Shown: piece by piece, positions 12,625-24,360 of the stretch
Layout: every line of letters begins with the position of its first letter
Numbering within the stretch: position 1 is the stretch's first letter
From: Polytrichum commune
Lineage: Eukaryota; Streptophyta; Polytrichopsida; Polytrichales; Polytrichaceae
DNA: 64,000 bases
Direction of reading: 5' to 3'
Assembly (NCBI GenBank): GCA_950295325.1
Contig: OX485808.1
Span: 36,293,180 to 36,357,179, forward strand
The notes under the pieces: generated by a model
Databases searched by the model: none
What the model saw: only the letters and a program-made list of their open reading frames with translations
Told to the model about the DNA's origin: nothing
Position numbers and translations under genes: made by a program

Positions 12625-14098
12625 GGGGCGGTTTACACTATGGACCATGAAGTCATCCTACGTAAGAGGCCTATTTTGCGTGGGATGACTTCATGGGACG
12701 ACTTCCATGGTCCGAGTTACTAAAATATTAGTTTTCATGGTTCATGGGCCCTTCACTAGGTGTAAACCGAATGTGGACCATGAAGAATGACCATGCACCA
12801 AAAAGTGGAGGTGTTGATTTTTTTAATATTGAAAAAAGCAGTTTTTGGAAAAAGTCAAGTTTGACCATTCTCTTCTCTTCACTTCTTTTCTCTTCATTTG
12901 TCTTCTAGTTTTTGCTTGCTTGAACCTAAAATTTCAGCAAGCAATGGAGGAGAGGAGGAGGACATTTGTTTTGCTTTTAGGATTGTACATGTTTTTGTAC
13001 ATGCTCGTAAAGCATGTGGTAGACATTCAAGCGTTGATTTTGCAAGGAGAATGGGAGAAGTTAGCAATTTTGAGCTTGGTTTATGAGAATATGGGGTATA
13101 GAGAGAGGAGTATATGGAGTCAAGAACGGATGATTGGATTCGTAGACCGCTTATTGTTGGGTTTGTGGACGGAGAATGAATTTAGAAAGCGAACTCGAGT
13201 GACACAGAATACATTCAGATTTTTGTGTGAGAGGTTAGATCCGTATTTGAAAAAAAAAATACTCAATTTAGGGTTACGATACCGGTGCAAGATAGGATAG
13301 CAATGTCATTGCATCGGTTGGGAAGTGGTGATGGATTGCAAACCATAGGCGACTTGTATGGAGTGCACGAAAGTACATTATCAATAGTAGTCAATATTTA
13401 GTGTTTGATTATATTTAATGTTGTTACCACCCTACTTTGCTCAACACAAATTCTCAATTCTTTGATAATTAATGTTAGAAGATATCCCATTGCACTTCTT
13501 TTGACTACCCTGATCTACAATCATTAAACCACTACAGATTTTTCTTTTTTGTTTTGCAACTGCATTTTGTAAGAATATTGGGGTGTGTAATATACCGTTG
13601 GAAAGGTATTTTCAAGACCTTTCCAATGGTATATTACAAGACCCAAAATTCCAAACATTACATTTGGTAGACCAAAAAAAACAACCTGCACTTGAATTCT
13701 TGAGTTCTAGATGTCCTGCGTTGTTTGGTGAAACACGTGTGAGCCGGTTTAAGGGGTAGGGCAAGGTAGTGCTAGTATGTCTCATGGGCTATGGTATAAT
13801 TAAGGCGCTTAAAAGGTAGATTCATTAAAAATTTATTGAAATGGTATTTCTCTGACATGGGCCCTTGCCTTTTCCTACCAGACCACCTCTCTTACCTCTC
13901 TCAACGCAAAAACCGTTGGACAATGTCAGTGCATTTATTAGGCCTTAAAAATTATATTTTGGGGACCTTGACCTTCATGGTCCCTCTGCCATTTTTTCCT
14001 TAGTGTAAACCGAAGTTGTCCCGGGAGAACTTCAACAGCCAATCAACTGCCTTGCAGAGCCCTAGTCCAACTTCATGGTCCATAGTGTAAACCGCCCC
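12625..14098 (+). mobile_element. PIF/Harbinger-type element, internally deleted
   Basis: A 29-bp perfect terminal inverted repeat starts GGGGCGGTTTACACTATGGA and recurs inverted at 14,070-14,098. The flanks are TAA on the left and TTA on the right; PIF/Harbinger elements target TWA, so one flank may have mutated. The interior carries the N-terminal part of a Harbinger-type transposase and then non-coding DNA, with no DDE domain. The 1,474-bp element is therefore non-autonomous. A 22-bp-armed hairpin sits at 13,586-13,638. Confidence 0.8.
12944..13401 (+). pseudogene. Harbinger transposase N-terminus, frameshifted and truncated
   Basis: The frame from ATG 12,944 encodes a basic N-terminus and a segment with RTRVTQNTFRFLCERLDPYL. 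It shifts at the A-run near 13,251-13,260. In the next frame it continues with VTIPVQDRIAMSLHRLGSGD, then TIGDLYGVHESTLS and VV, and a stop at 13,399-13,401. This pattern, a bundle followed by a helix-turn-helix that reads (G)xGxHxSTxS, is typical of the N-terminal region of PIF/Harbinger (HARBI1-like) nucleases. The catalytic DDE region is gone. The position between the 29-bp inverted repeats supports the assignment. Confidence 0.7.
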
Positions 14099-14102
14099 TT
14101 AG

Positions 14103-15693
14103 GCCATTGTTTTTCATGAATTAGAACAAGTTTATTCCCAACACTTGGCCATATTATTCTCTGGCCTAGGGTAAATGGCAAGTGAAGCTTAGCGGATGGA
14201 GGTTTATTATGTACCTCTCATCCATCCACAACAAAAACTTGAAAAAATTCCTCCACTAGAAGATATTTTGTCTAAGTGAACCTTGTAGGGTAGCTATAAT
14301 TTATCTTAGAGACAACTACCACCACATGCCAAGGTTCTTTTACACACAATTTCTTATGTTTTTTAAGGTTTGCCTCCAATTCATCTCAAAAGACTTGGCC
14401 TAGATCAATTCATAGTTTTTGAACTTAGTTTTGGTGTCAAATCAACTAGAAAAAGTAACCTATGGATTGCATACTAATTCAAGGGCTTTATGTTGGATGG
14501 ATGTGAGATACACTCATAAGCAATACTTCCCTCTCATAAAGCTAAGCAATCATTGTAATGGACTAGATAACCACCAAGGAAAGAATGGATGGCGAGCCAT
14601 AGAAGTAGCAAGTCATCCATCTACTCAAGTTGGTTATGAGACACAACCAATCGATCGACTCATGTACATATTCTTGGAATTATGGATGACATCATGCCTA
14701 CATGGGTGTGTTGGTTTGGGAGGGGGGGGGGGGGGAGGGAGGATCACTCCTTTGTATTTAGTGGGAACATGTGAGAACACAAGGTGTTTTTAGGGGGTAT
14801 TATATTGGAGAAGGTAAATATTGTGGACCCTACTATTATGTAGTTTTCTAACATTCACTATATTGAAGACCCGATGGGTAGGTTAACTTGATATTTATTC
14901 GTCTTTAACAAGGCCTTACAACAATTATAAATTATAGTTTTTGCCGATGTCATGTAAAATTAACACTTACACACACAAAATCATAAATCATACATCAACA
15001 CAACATGCACACAATTTAGCTTCCTAGTATGCACTCTATTCATTCAAAGCATACACACATGCATATGGTGATAAAATGTTTGTGTTGAAAAACACATGCA
15101 AATGCTTTCAAAATGTGTGTTTAAAACACAACTGCATATCAATTATAACACAACCAATCAACACCAATCACAAAGTTCAATTATGAAGCAATTTGTGCCA
15201 TTGTTCAAGTTCAAATGATTAAGACCACTCAACACACAGCATCCAACTTTCTGTGCTAAAGTCTACACCCATGGAATTATGCTTCGAAGACCTTCAGTGC
15301 CATTGGTGATCCTCTAGGGTGATAGCTTTCAGATCTTTCTTGAATTTCTCTTTGGCTAGCACATATCTAGCCATAACCTCACACTCCACAATGTGGACTT
15401 TAGGTTAGATGCCACATGGTCAGTGCTCTCATCACTAACTCTAAAACCAGCAAGTGAAGGCAATGGTTGGTCAGAGTCATCAAGGCTGGGAGGGGGGGGG
15501 GGGTAAGATTTAAATTTCAGCTTCCTTTGCTATGCACTCTAGAGTTTATTGGGAGTTAAAAACAAAATCTAGGTCAACCACACGGATGCGCTTTCTAGAT
15601 TCTAGATGCAGTTGGGGTCAACTAGTGACAAAACATATACATCCGAAGAAACTCTATTGAGCCCCTCAAGCTTGTAGTTGATCTCCATCTACT
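14103..15693. other. No gene; two long G-runs
   Basis: G-runs interrupted by single A residues occur near 14,720-14,740 and 15,488-15,503. The 124-residue frame at 14,419-14,793 runs through the first G-run (poly-glycine) and shows no domain. Confidence 0.45.
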
Positions 15694-15701
15694 CTCAACA
15701 T

Positions 15702-16028
15702 CTCGGGGGGTTCACTGGCGAAAATCGTAGAATAACGTGCGATAAAAATAAGGTCTAATATATTCATTGTAGATAAATTTTGCAAAAAACTTACATATAA
15801 TATAGGGGGGTTTAAAATAGTGAAAAATGATTACATGTAAAATACCATCACATATAAATAGTGAAAAAGGATTACATGTAAAATACTATCACATGTAAAA
15901 TACCATCACACCTTTATTTTGAAAAATACCATACCTTATAATATTTTCTGCAAGGTAAAATAGCCCCCCAATAAATAGGTCCCGAACGCACGTGTATGCA
16001 AAATATAAGAGGGAGTGAACCCCCCGAG
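15702..16028. mobile_element. hAT-like MITE, family A (copy 1)
   Basis: The termini CTCGGGGGGTTCACT and AGTGAACCCCCCGAG are perfect 15-bp inverted repeats. The flanks are identical 8-bp repeats CTCAACAT (15,694-15,701 and 16,029-16,036). An 8-bp duplication is the signature of the hAT superfamily. The 327-bp interior is non-coding and AT-rich. A relative lies at 36,550-36,891. Confidence 0.85.
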
Positions 16029-16036
16029 CTCAACAT

Positions 16037-17935
16037 CAAATAATTGAAAGTGTTAGTCTATAATACAAATACCTTCAGGTAATCGTCTAAGTTTGGCATA
16101 TATATATATATCGCCCATTTGCAAGGTCCAATAAGTCTTGGATTAACATTGGAATCATCAAGTGAGAACGATTTCAACTTTAAAGACATTGCAGATGTGG
16201 TTTGTGACCACCAACCTCACAAAACCCTAACCTCAAGTCACTCACATGAACCCCTCTTGTTGACATTGCCCTTTCCTCTACATCGACAATTAACCTGCAA
16301 AAATGTGAGAAATTACAACAAAATTAAAACCCTAAACTCTACCCATCTTCCAAGCAAACAAAGAATTGAAATTAAGAACGATGAATCTTGGTATGCATGC
16401 ACTGAGGAGCACGACTATTCGCGTGCACCTACTCCTAAACCTTGATCAATCAGCCATCAGCATTTGCCAAGTTCATAAGAAGGTAAGAGTTTGCACAAAC
16501 ATGAAATCTTTGAGGAGCTCCGCAAACCCTAATTGGAAGTTCACAACACCAAATAGAATGCCCAAACCCATCCGGACCCCATCCTGCATCTTACCCGACA
16601 AATTACATCCAATTACAAAGATACATCCATGAGATGTCATCCAATGATGCTCATCCATAGTCTAGGGCCCTAATATATTTGAATTCCCCACCATGCTAAA
16701 CTCTATGGTACATTGGTTTTAGAATTTCTCTAACATGAACAATTTGTAAACACCCTAGTTTATTTATACCATGGGAGATCAATATATAACTTAGCCTTTG
16801 TTACAAGCACATGTTTTTATAATTTGTGGGCTGGAACTTTAAAGCGGACCCTATATTTGTTCTCTTATGTTTTCTAAGATACGGGAGCGACCCCCTGGGC
16901 ATGGGTGAAACATTGTGACGAGCTCTAAACCCTTATACTTTTGGATGAATTACTGGTTATGAGTTGAGTAAGGGTGGGTTCCCATGCATGTTGTTCATCC
17001 ACCACACCCTAATGGGAGTAAGAACAAATGTACATGAAATATGATGGGTTAGGGTTCGTATGTGCCACTCAACGACTGTATCTTTGATGTTTAATGAACG
17101 TATGGAAGTCTAATGACCATGATCATGGGCCTCCTTATTTTGGTTGGCTGGTTGGTGGGTTGATATTGTTCTTCATGAAAACATATCCAACCCACTATTA
17201 TCTAGAATCTAGTGGGTGAGTGATGGACATGGAAACCCACCCTAATGGTATGTTCCGGATATTTCGACCATCACTCCTAATTTAAATGGATTAAACCAAA
17301 GTAGGGAAAAAGCTTCAATTGAAGTTGCCAAAAGACCAAAACGGTCTTCATCCAGGTGTCCAATAACCATGGAACCCATCCGGATATGCACAGGTTAGTG
17401 GCCTACCATTGGTTCCCTCAAGGTCAGACCCACAGTCTACTTAAAGCTGACACGTGTTCACCAGTCGTGGGGACAAGTAGATACCCATCGTTGCGCCGGG
17501 TATGAATGCCCCCGTGCATGAGTCAGCCAGGTGCCTTCTTTCCTTCGCTGCTTCCCTGCGAGCCCGCCACCAAGTTTGCTTGCCTCTCTCTGCCGCACCA
17601 CAAGGTGCTGCGTGACCCATCCATGACGCACGCCCTTGACCTCTCCGCATCACTAAAAGCCGCAGATTTCACTTAGCAGAAGTCTCGTTTCAAGTCTCAT
17701 GCAGTTTGGTGGAGCACTCGCCGAGATCGGTGTACGTCTATGTTGTGTGTAATTGGAACGTCGAGGTCGCTTAGGGATTTTTTGCTCTTTTAGCTTTTTG
17801 TTTTCTGTCTTTAGTTTGTATTGCGTAATTGGTGTGGCAGTTTGAGAGGTGCGACTAGTAGTAGGACCGGTGCAAGTTTTCTCATCCTCTTTTCTTGAGT
17901 AGAGGAGTGCTGTCTGTATAATCGTTGCTTCGAGG
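16037..17935. other. No certain gene; GC content rises toward 17.4 kb
   Basis: The overlapping frames at 16,119-16,632 have no recognisable domain. From about 17,430 the sequence becomes GC-richer and probably contains the promoter and 5' leader of the gene starting at 17,978. I see no unambiguous TATA box. Confidence 0.35.
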
Positions 17936-17936
17936 T

Positions 17937-17970
<34 letters not shown>

Positions 17971-17976
17971 AAGAGA
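17936..17976. repeat. GT/GA dinucleotide repeat in 5' leader
   Basis: A (GT)n run passes directly into a (GA)n run that ends one base before the ATG at 17,978. Pyrimidine/purine runs in plant 5' leaders are common; a regulatory role is not shown. Confidence 0.8.
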
Positions 17977-17977
17977 G

Positions 17978-18253
17978 ATGGCGATATGTAGGATGGATGC
18001 GTTGCTAGCGGTTGGCCGCATAGGCCAGGGGGAAGTTAATTGTGGTGAGAGCGGCAGGGTTAATGGCGGAGGAGTTTTCATGCAAGCTGTACTGCCAAAG
18101 GCGCATCGTGTGTCGCTGGTTGCGCAAGTGCGAAAGGAAAGGTCCTTTGGATTGAGTGGTGTTGTATCTAAGAATGCTCTAGTGAAAAATTCCGGAGGTA
18201 ATTTCGGTGTACGCTGCGACGCAACTCCTGAAGGAGGCGAGGCTCCCTCAAAG
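17978..18253 (+). CDS. Putative chloroplast-targeted protein, exon 1
   Basis: The ATG at 17,978 opens 92 codons that end exactly at a consensus donor (AAG|GTAAGA), phase 0. The product is rich in Gly, Val, Ser and Arg/Lys, has few acidic residues until its end, and reads VRC followed by an acidic DATPEGGEAPSK segment. This matches a plastid transit peptide with cleavage after VRC; that is inference from composition. GC content is higher than in the flanks. I do not recognise the mature protein. A candidate continuation is the frame at 19,355-19,942, but no acceptor was proved. It could also be an orphan exon. Confidence 0.5.
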
Positions 18254-18439
18254 GTAAGACATTATTAGTGTAGCGTTTAAGCTGTGTCATACAATGCAGT
18301 TTGAGTTTATGAAGATGAGTCCATGACAGTGCAAGGAATTAACAATCCGTTGATGATATTGAGACTCTTAAGGTGCAATGTGTGTACGATGATGAACATT
18401 CTTACATGTTATGCACCCGCTATTCGTAGACTTGTCACT

Positions 18440-19380
18440 ATTCGCGTTTCTGGAGTTTTTAGTTCTCACTGTGATTTTCAAGGTGTATGTGAAGGCGATG
18501 GTTCTTTATCGCTACTGGCTTCTAGTAGATAGATTCTATGGTGATGCGTGTTTCGAGAGCCAATAGTAATCGCCGTTGAGTTCATGAATACGAGTGCATG
18601 ACAGTATGTCAAGGAGCTAACAATAGTCAGTGATGAAATTTTGGCTCTTTTTGTAATCTTTACAACGATGAACAGAGTAAAGACATCTTACGTACTTGAT
18701 GTTCTTACCCTCGTCACCATTTGCTTTCTGGAGTTTTTAGTTCTCACTGTATTTCTAAGCTGTATGTGAAAGCGATTGTTCTTGATCGCTGACCAGTAAT
18801 AGATTCTCTGCTGATTCGCTTTTCTTGAGAGTCAATATAATTGCCGTTTCAAAATAGACGTGGTTATCAATATTTCCTGTTGGAAATAGATATATTCTGT
18901 TTCCTGTGAAGTCGATCGTTCTTTATCGCTGGCTGCTATTGTAGTAGATAAATTTCTGCTAATTCGTGTTTCTTGAGCGTCTATATTCGCTGTTTCAAAA
19001 TGGACACGGATATTAACACTCCCTGTTTGAAATCATCTTATGCACAGAGTAAATACATCTTACACACCTGATGTTCTTACACTCGCCGCCATTTGCTTTC
19101 CTGGAGTTTTAGTTCTCACTGTTGTTTTTAAAAGTGTATGTGAAGACGAGTGTTCTTGATCGCTGATTATTAGTAATAGATTATCTACTGATTCGTATTT
19201 CTTCTGAGTCAATAAATCTTTGTTTCAAAATGGACGTGGATTTCAATATTTCCTGTTTGAAATAGATGCTTTGATTGTTCTTTTTCGCTGACTACTAGTA
19301 GATAGCGTCTCTGCTCATTCGTGTTGCTTGAGAGTTGTTGATCTCTGTTTCAAAATGGACATGAAAATTAACACGACACT
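18440..19380. repeat. Imperfect ~200-bp tandem copies in the intron
   Basis: Four to five diverged units follow one another. Each has GAGTTTT(T)AGTTCTCACTGT, then a GT(A/G)TGTGAAG.CGA.(T)GTTCTT.ATCGCTG block, a GATTC.T.TTTCTTGAG block, and CTGTTTCAAAATGGACGTGG or a variant. The last unit runs into the start of the open frame at 19,355, so its first codons look like a diverged copy of the repeat end. Confidence 0.65.
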
Positions 19381-19942
19381 CTGTGAAATCAAGGGTTATG
19401 ACGTCAACGAAGTTCTCGAGGAAGTTGTGGAATCCGAAAAGAACAAGTTGAGTGAAAGCGACAAGCAAACTCCAGAGGCATTGACTGAGGGCGAGCCGAG
19501 TCCGTTCTCTCCAGCGATTGATCTCGACACCGACGACTCCTTGCACGCTCACCAGGGCGTGGGAGTCTCAAAAGAAACTCTCGTGGAGCCGCCAAGAGGC
19601 GCTGTTGAACACAGCGCACAAGCTGGAACGCCTAACACCAGTGGCAGGGATTGGAGAGTCTATTCTGATGGAATCTCCAACGTAAGGATCGCAGAGCGTG
19701 TGAGTCCGCAGGTGGAGAGAGCTCCTGAAGATGTTCAAGAATACCAGGACCAGAAACACAAGCAAATGTATGGACCAAGCGAGAGCTCCTGTGACGAGGG
19801 ATCCTTCATTGCATTGGCAGGCGGTATTTTGGAACAAGACGGCGGAAAGTCTATCGATGATTACAGAATCCGAGCAGACATTTTTGGCAAGAGTGCTGAG
19901 ATCTTCACTGCTTTGAAGTATCGTAGTCATAGCGTAGTGTAA
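19355..19942 (+). CDS. Unrecognised acidic protein or downstream exon
   Basis: An open frame of 195 codons from ATG 19,355 (in frame back to about 19,328) ends in TAA at 19,942. It is rich in Glu, Asp and Ser with a basic C-terminus (ALKYRSHSVV). The middle is predicted disordered and I find no known domain. GC content is elevated as in the exon at 17,978, and an AATAATATATA stretch follows the stop. It may be the last exon of that gene or an independent short gene. The start is uncertain because the preceding repeat also contains ATGGACGTGG-type sequences. Confidence 0.45.
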   Translation: MDMKINTTLCEIKGYDVNEVLEEVVESEKNKLSESDKQTPEALTEGEPSPFSPAIDLDTDDSLHAHQGVGVSKETLVEPPRGAVEHSAQAGTPNTSGRDWRVYSDGISNVRIAERVSPQVERAPEDVQEYQDQKHKQMYGPSESSCDEGSFIALAGGILEQDGGKSIDDYRIRADIFGKSAEIFTALKYRSHSVV

Positions 19943-20177
19943 AATTAATTTGTACATTATCAATAATATATAGGATGCAATGTTTGATTTTGAACCTTAG
20001 CCTTCAATATCATCACAGATTGATTGATTTGAGTGAATCGTCAAGAGCATGTGCGTTATACATTTACATTAAGAAATATTGAAGGGTCTAAGCATGTGTA
20101 TTCTACCCAGACCTTATTGAGTCTTAATTCTCTGATGCTCTGGTTTCGAGCACAGTTGGAGTTTTTCCTCGAACGCT

Positions 20178-20314
20178 ATGCAGCTGACCGCCGAATTCTC
20201 GGCGCCCTCAAGGATGTGTCTAAATGTGGATGCTCGTCTCCACTTTTCTCGCAGATCGAGGGAGCTTTATCAAGAACTTCAAGAATCCTCAAACCTGATT
20301 GACTCTGTTTCAAG
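20178..20314 (+). CDS. Candidate short first exon ending at a GTAAGT donor
   Basis: From ATG 20,178 a 45-codon frame reaches a perfect donor (TCAAG|GTAAGT, phase 2). The product starts MQLTAEFSAPSRMCLNVDAR and ends with RELYQELQESSNLIDSVSR, an amphipathic helical segment. The elevated GC content matches the two exons upstream. A longer overlapping frame (20,033-20,302) in another phase is open but lacks splice context. No downstream exon was identified, because LINE remnants begin at about 20.8 kb. Function unknown. Confidence 0.35.
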
Positions 20315-20789
20315 GTAAGTAGCACTGTTTCTTTGCAAGATTGATTTCTTCCTTAGAAATTATACTCTGTTAAGTTTGTAAGCTTGTTGGGGAGTGCAGC
20401 TCTTTACCAGATTGGTAGCAAAGTTCTTTAATTCTGGAGACAACAAATTCAATTTGAATAACAGGGATAAACGATTGTTACTACTACACACCGTGGATTG
20501 ATAGAACATTCTCAGAATCATGTGTATTGAATACTAAGTGAGATTGAAGACTTCCTCTTGAAGCTTCTTATGGTGGGCCACAAATTCTAACACATCCACC
20601 TCATTCAAAATATGTCATATGGATCTTTGTTTACAAAAGTCTTCAATGATGTTTACAATAAAATTATGGACTACATAGGCAAAGAGAGGAGAGTAGATGA
20701 AAACCCTTGGAAAGTTATCAAGTTCATGTTCATTCCAATTTTGTGGTGAAGTTGCTCTAGTTACTTGATCACTTTTGCCTTGATACCCC

Positions 20790-21110
20790 ATATAAGAATG
20801 AAACACCATTTTTTTGGAAGACTATGTATGACATTGTAGATAGCTTTCTTTTTCTTTTTCTAGTTGATGGAATCAATGTTTCATGGTGTATGCTCATGCT
20901 TAGTCTCAAGCTTAAATGGGAAAATATGTGGGATAAAGCTATGAACAAGGAAGAGGGAGCCTTCATCTGGTCCCTTTGGAACATCATTGCTGCAATGAAC
21001 TCTTGGTTTTCTAGGTAATTTGTCATAGAAGCCGATTGCAAATGCTGCATGTGTTGACAACATTCTGCAAACCATTGTACACATGTTTTTGAATTGTAGA
21101 ATTGCAAGGA
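20790..21110 (+). pseudogene. LINE ORF2 C-terminal remnant
   Basis: Translation in the frame from about 20,800 gives a W-rich segment (WENMWDKAMN, then IWSLWNIIAAMNSW) followed, after a stop, by EADCKCCMC and H..HVF.L motifs. This resembles the zinc-binding region downstream of reverse transcriptase in plant LINEs. Several stops break it. Assignment is by eye. Confidence 0.35.
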
Positions 21111-21149
21111 GAGTATGAGATTATGCCACTGGGATCATTACACTGAGTA

Positions 21150-21720
21150 TGAGATTTAGTGTCACTTACTATTTGGGTTACATACACTACGTATGGCATT
21201 TAGTGTCATGTACCCAATTTGCAAAGGGCTTAGATTACATGCCTAGAGATCTCAAAGTGTCACACCCACTCATTACCAATATGACTCCATCCATCAACAT
21301 AAGTAACTTCTTTAAGTGGAAAATATCTACATTATGTATATTAAGAGTAGCACATTAGGATATGTTAGATGCTAGTCTTGCGTTTTAGTACGAAAGGGGA
21401 AGATATTCTTGAGTATACTAATGGCAAGTGTCATGTGTTTGCATTTTAGTATGCAAGAGGTAGATATTCTTGAGCATACTAATGGCAAGTGCCATTTGTG
21501 TACACTTTAGTCAAGTTGTAGACCATTGTGTAACATAGGCATGCATCCATAACACTATTGAGCATGCTCAAGTCAAGATATTAGTAAGTGCACTTGAATG
21601 TCAAATGTCATGAGGTGACAATTATGGTGAAGTTATTAGTCATCCAAATAACCTAGTATATGCCTCAAAATAAGGTAAGTGACGTTGTTATGCATGTGAC
21701 ATTAAATATCATAAATGGTG
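21150..21720 (+). repeat. Dispersed repeat family R1, copy 1
   Basis: This copy matches 21,895-22,209 plus 22,984-23,215 on the same strand, and about 30,040-30,400 in reverse complement. Shared words include TTTGCAAAGGGC, ACTAATGGCAAGTG(C/T)CAT and TAGACCATTGTGTAACATAG. No protein-coding capacity is evident, so it may be the non-coding part of a larger element. Confidence 0.7.
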
Positions 21721-21894
21721 TAGTGCTATATCATTTTACTATTGATGCACAATAAATTTTGACCAAGTAAAGTTGTTAATACTCTATTATGTCCAAACAA
21801 TCAATTTGACATTTGTTGGCAAAATATGAGATACGCAGTAAATAAATCAACAACTGCGTAATTCCAAACAATATTTAGTGTCGTACAACGTTCA

Positions 21895-23215
21895 TGGTAT
21901 TTAGTGTTAAGTACACTATTTGCAAAGGGCCTAAACTAGATGCCTAAAGGAGGCCTAGAGGAATCTAAGTGTCACACCCACTAATTGTCAATATGATTAC
22001 ATTCGTCCACATAAGTAACTTCTTTAAGTGAAAAATATCCACATTGAGACACTTAGAGTAGAACATTGGGATACTTTAGATGATATAGTCTTGTATTTTA
22101 GTATGCTAAGGGAAGATCTTTTTTAGCATACTAATGGCAAGAGTCATGTCTTTACATTTCAGTATAAAAGAGGAAGATATTCTTGAGCATATTAATGGCA
22201 AGTGTCATTCTCAGGTAGGTTGCTTAGTGGATTTTAAAAATGAAATGTGACTTCATATAGGAAGGAATAAGTTTATTTGACATAACATTTATAGAAAACT
22301 TCTACATAATCTAGGGACCATAAAAATTTATAATCCCATTACAAGTAGCACATGGATCGGTGTAGATTGCTTTATATCCCTTGAACCTATGAGTGGCAAT
22401 TCTACAAATGTTGTACACCTTAGATAGGAATGATGTAGGGCAATTGACCAAGTTTGTTACATAACACCAAATTTAGGTTGATAATGCATTATGGCTTGGA
22501 GCTACATTGCCATGGAGTGGGTATTTGTGTATATGAACACATGTTAGTTCTTGTTGTGATCCACTCTAAGCCTACTTTTGTGATGCATGATGGTAAAAAA
22601 TTGTAAGTAGTTTTTAGATTGTGCTTAATTTTCTTGTTGCAATTTCCATTCATGTTATACTCTTCGAATAATTTGCTTCAGGTTGTTATAATTGTAGGTT
22701 ATGTCTTAATGTAGTGTTGCATTTGTATGGTTCTGCAATGGTAAGTACGGATCGTGCTTTATTGGGCCACTTTTCCAATGTGTAAACTTTGAATTACATA
22801 TTTTTACTATAAGGAATATAGACTACAAAAATGCAATAACATTGGGAATATGACTATTGATAGGGTGGAATGAAATAGGTAATTTTAGAGTATTAAGTAA
22901 CGTTGTAGGGGTAAATAGCTCTCACACAATTACCTCTCAGCAGCACGTGATGCACAAAAATCCTACAGAGTGACCTACCTGAGGTGTCATTTGTGTAAAC
23001 TTCAGTCAAGTTGTAGACCATTGTGTAACATAGGCATGCACCTTATGAAAATATTGAACATACTCATGCAAAGATATTATTAAGCCTACTTGAGGTGACA
23101 CTTATAATGAAGTTGTTAATCATCAGTATAACCTAGCATACGCCTCAAATATAGGGTACGTGACAATTATATTACTCATGTGCCACTTAAACCCATAAAC
23201 AATGTAGTTTGGAAC
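21895..23215 (+). repeat. R1 copy 2, split by a hAT-like element
   Basis: The alignment to copy 1 breaks at GTGTCATT (22,202-22,209) and resumes at the second GTGTCATT (22,984-22,991). The intervening 774 bp is therefore an insertion younger than the R1 duplication. Confidence 0.7.
22210..22983. mobile_element. hAT-like non-autonomous element, family B
   Basis: Terminal inverted repeats CTCAGGTAGGT and ACCTACCTGAG (11 bp, perfect) are flanked by identical 8-bp repeats GTGTCATT (22,202-22,209 and 22,984-22,991). The intact homologous sequence in R1 copy 1 supplies the empty site. The interior is non-coding. Confidence 0.85.
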
Positions 23216-24049
23216 TGAGAACCCACCAAAAAGGATGTTGGAGACCACTTGCTTGGCACCATAGCATTTTCCTTATTAAAAAAAAATGCTTCCTTAAAAA
23301 GTTCTTTAGACTTTGGCTTTTGTTAAGAGGTATTACTTTGTAGATATTTTGGGTGGAAAGGAACAATCTTGTCTTATAGCTACAATATGTAAGACGTCAA
23401 GAAGGCATACCAAATGTAAGGAATAACACTAGAAGAAATTATGTCCAAATGAATCGTGGTGTGTGTTGGTAGTTGCCTTTGAGTTCACTACCATTTTGAT
23501 TGATATTGCCATTTCCATTATTTTTTTGACTACAAAGAGGGTGACATTGGGTTAAATCCATTAATGTAATGCACAATGTATTTGGGCATCAATAGTAGTT
23601 GTCACATCTTTTGGTAGCCATTAGGTAGACACTAAGCAACCATTAGGTAGATACTTAAGTAGACATTGGGTAGTTATTTCTCTGTTATGGGTATACATTT
23701 TGGTGGAAGGTGACCATAATGTTTGTTTTTGGAGCACAGTTGTTGTGGGACAATATTAGTCACCAGGGAGGGTTGCAATTACCATAAAGCGCAATGCACA
23801 TGAAACTTTAAAACCTAAAACATAAATGACATTACCATCATCCATCTCCCTCCTCTCTATTGTTGTTATTATTCCCCCATCCACTCTTGCCCTTCCTACA
23901 CATGGTCTTGGTGCTCTTGGTTGTGTTGGTCAATGTGTTGGTGCTCTTTGATGTAGTGTTAGTCATGCTAGCCATCTTCATGTAACTTCTCTTCTTCCTA
24001 TTCAATTTTTTTGTTTTTTTTTCCCTTGTTGGTTCTTTGCATTTGATTT
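23216..24049. other. No gene recognised
   Basis: The 73-residue minus-strand frame at 23,838-24,059 is Lys/Thr/Asn-rich low complexity and is not supported as a gene. Confidence 0.45.
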
Positions 24050-24360
24050 TGGAGGTCAAATATGTGGTGATGTTTAAAAATGTGGATTTTGGTTATTTTG
24101 GAGGTATACAAGGTCAAGTGTGTGCCGATGTTGGATGTTTGATACATATTATGAAGTCCAAGTACTATGTTTTTGTGGGTTTTAGTTTTTGAAGGTGTAC
24201 AAGGTCAGATGTATGCTAATGTCCAATTGTTGATGCATGTTTTGAAGCCCAAGTGCTATGTTCTTGAGAGTTTGGTTTATTGAAGGTGTAGAGCTCAAAT
24301 GTGTATTGATGTTGAATGTTTGATTCATATTTTGAAGCATAAGTTTTATAATTTTTTGTA
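24050..24360. repeat. Three to four ~91-bp tandem copies
   Basis: The start G(A/G)AGGT(A/G)TACAAGGTCA occurs near 24,101 and 24,193 and, diverged, near 24,283; a partial copy precedes them. Each copy contains AAG(T/C)CCAAGT.CTATGTT or a relative of it. Confidence 0.6.

Noticed and set aside
14419..14793. 124-codon frame with a glycine run
   Set aside because: The glycines come from a G homopolymer; no domain or splice context.
23838..24059. Lys/Asn/Thr-rich minus-strand frame
   Set aside because: Low-complexity translation of pyrimidine-rich DNA; no homologous feature recognised.
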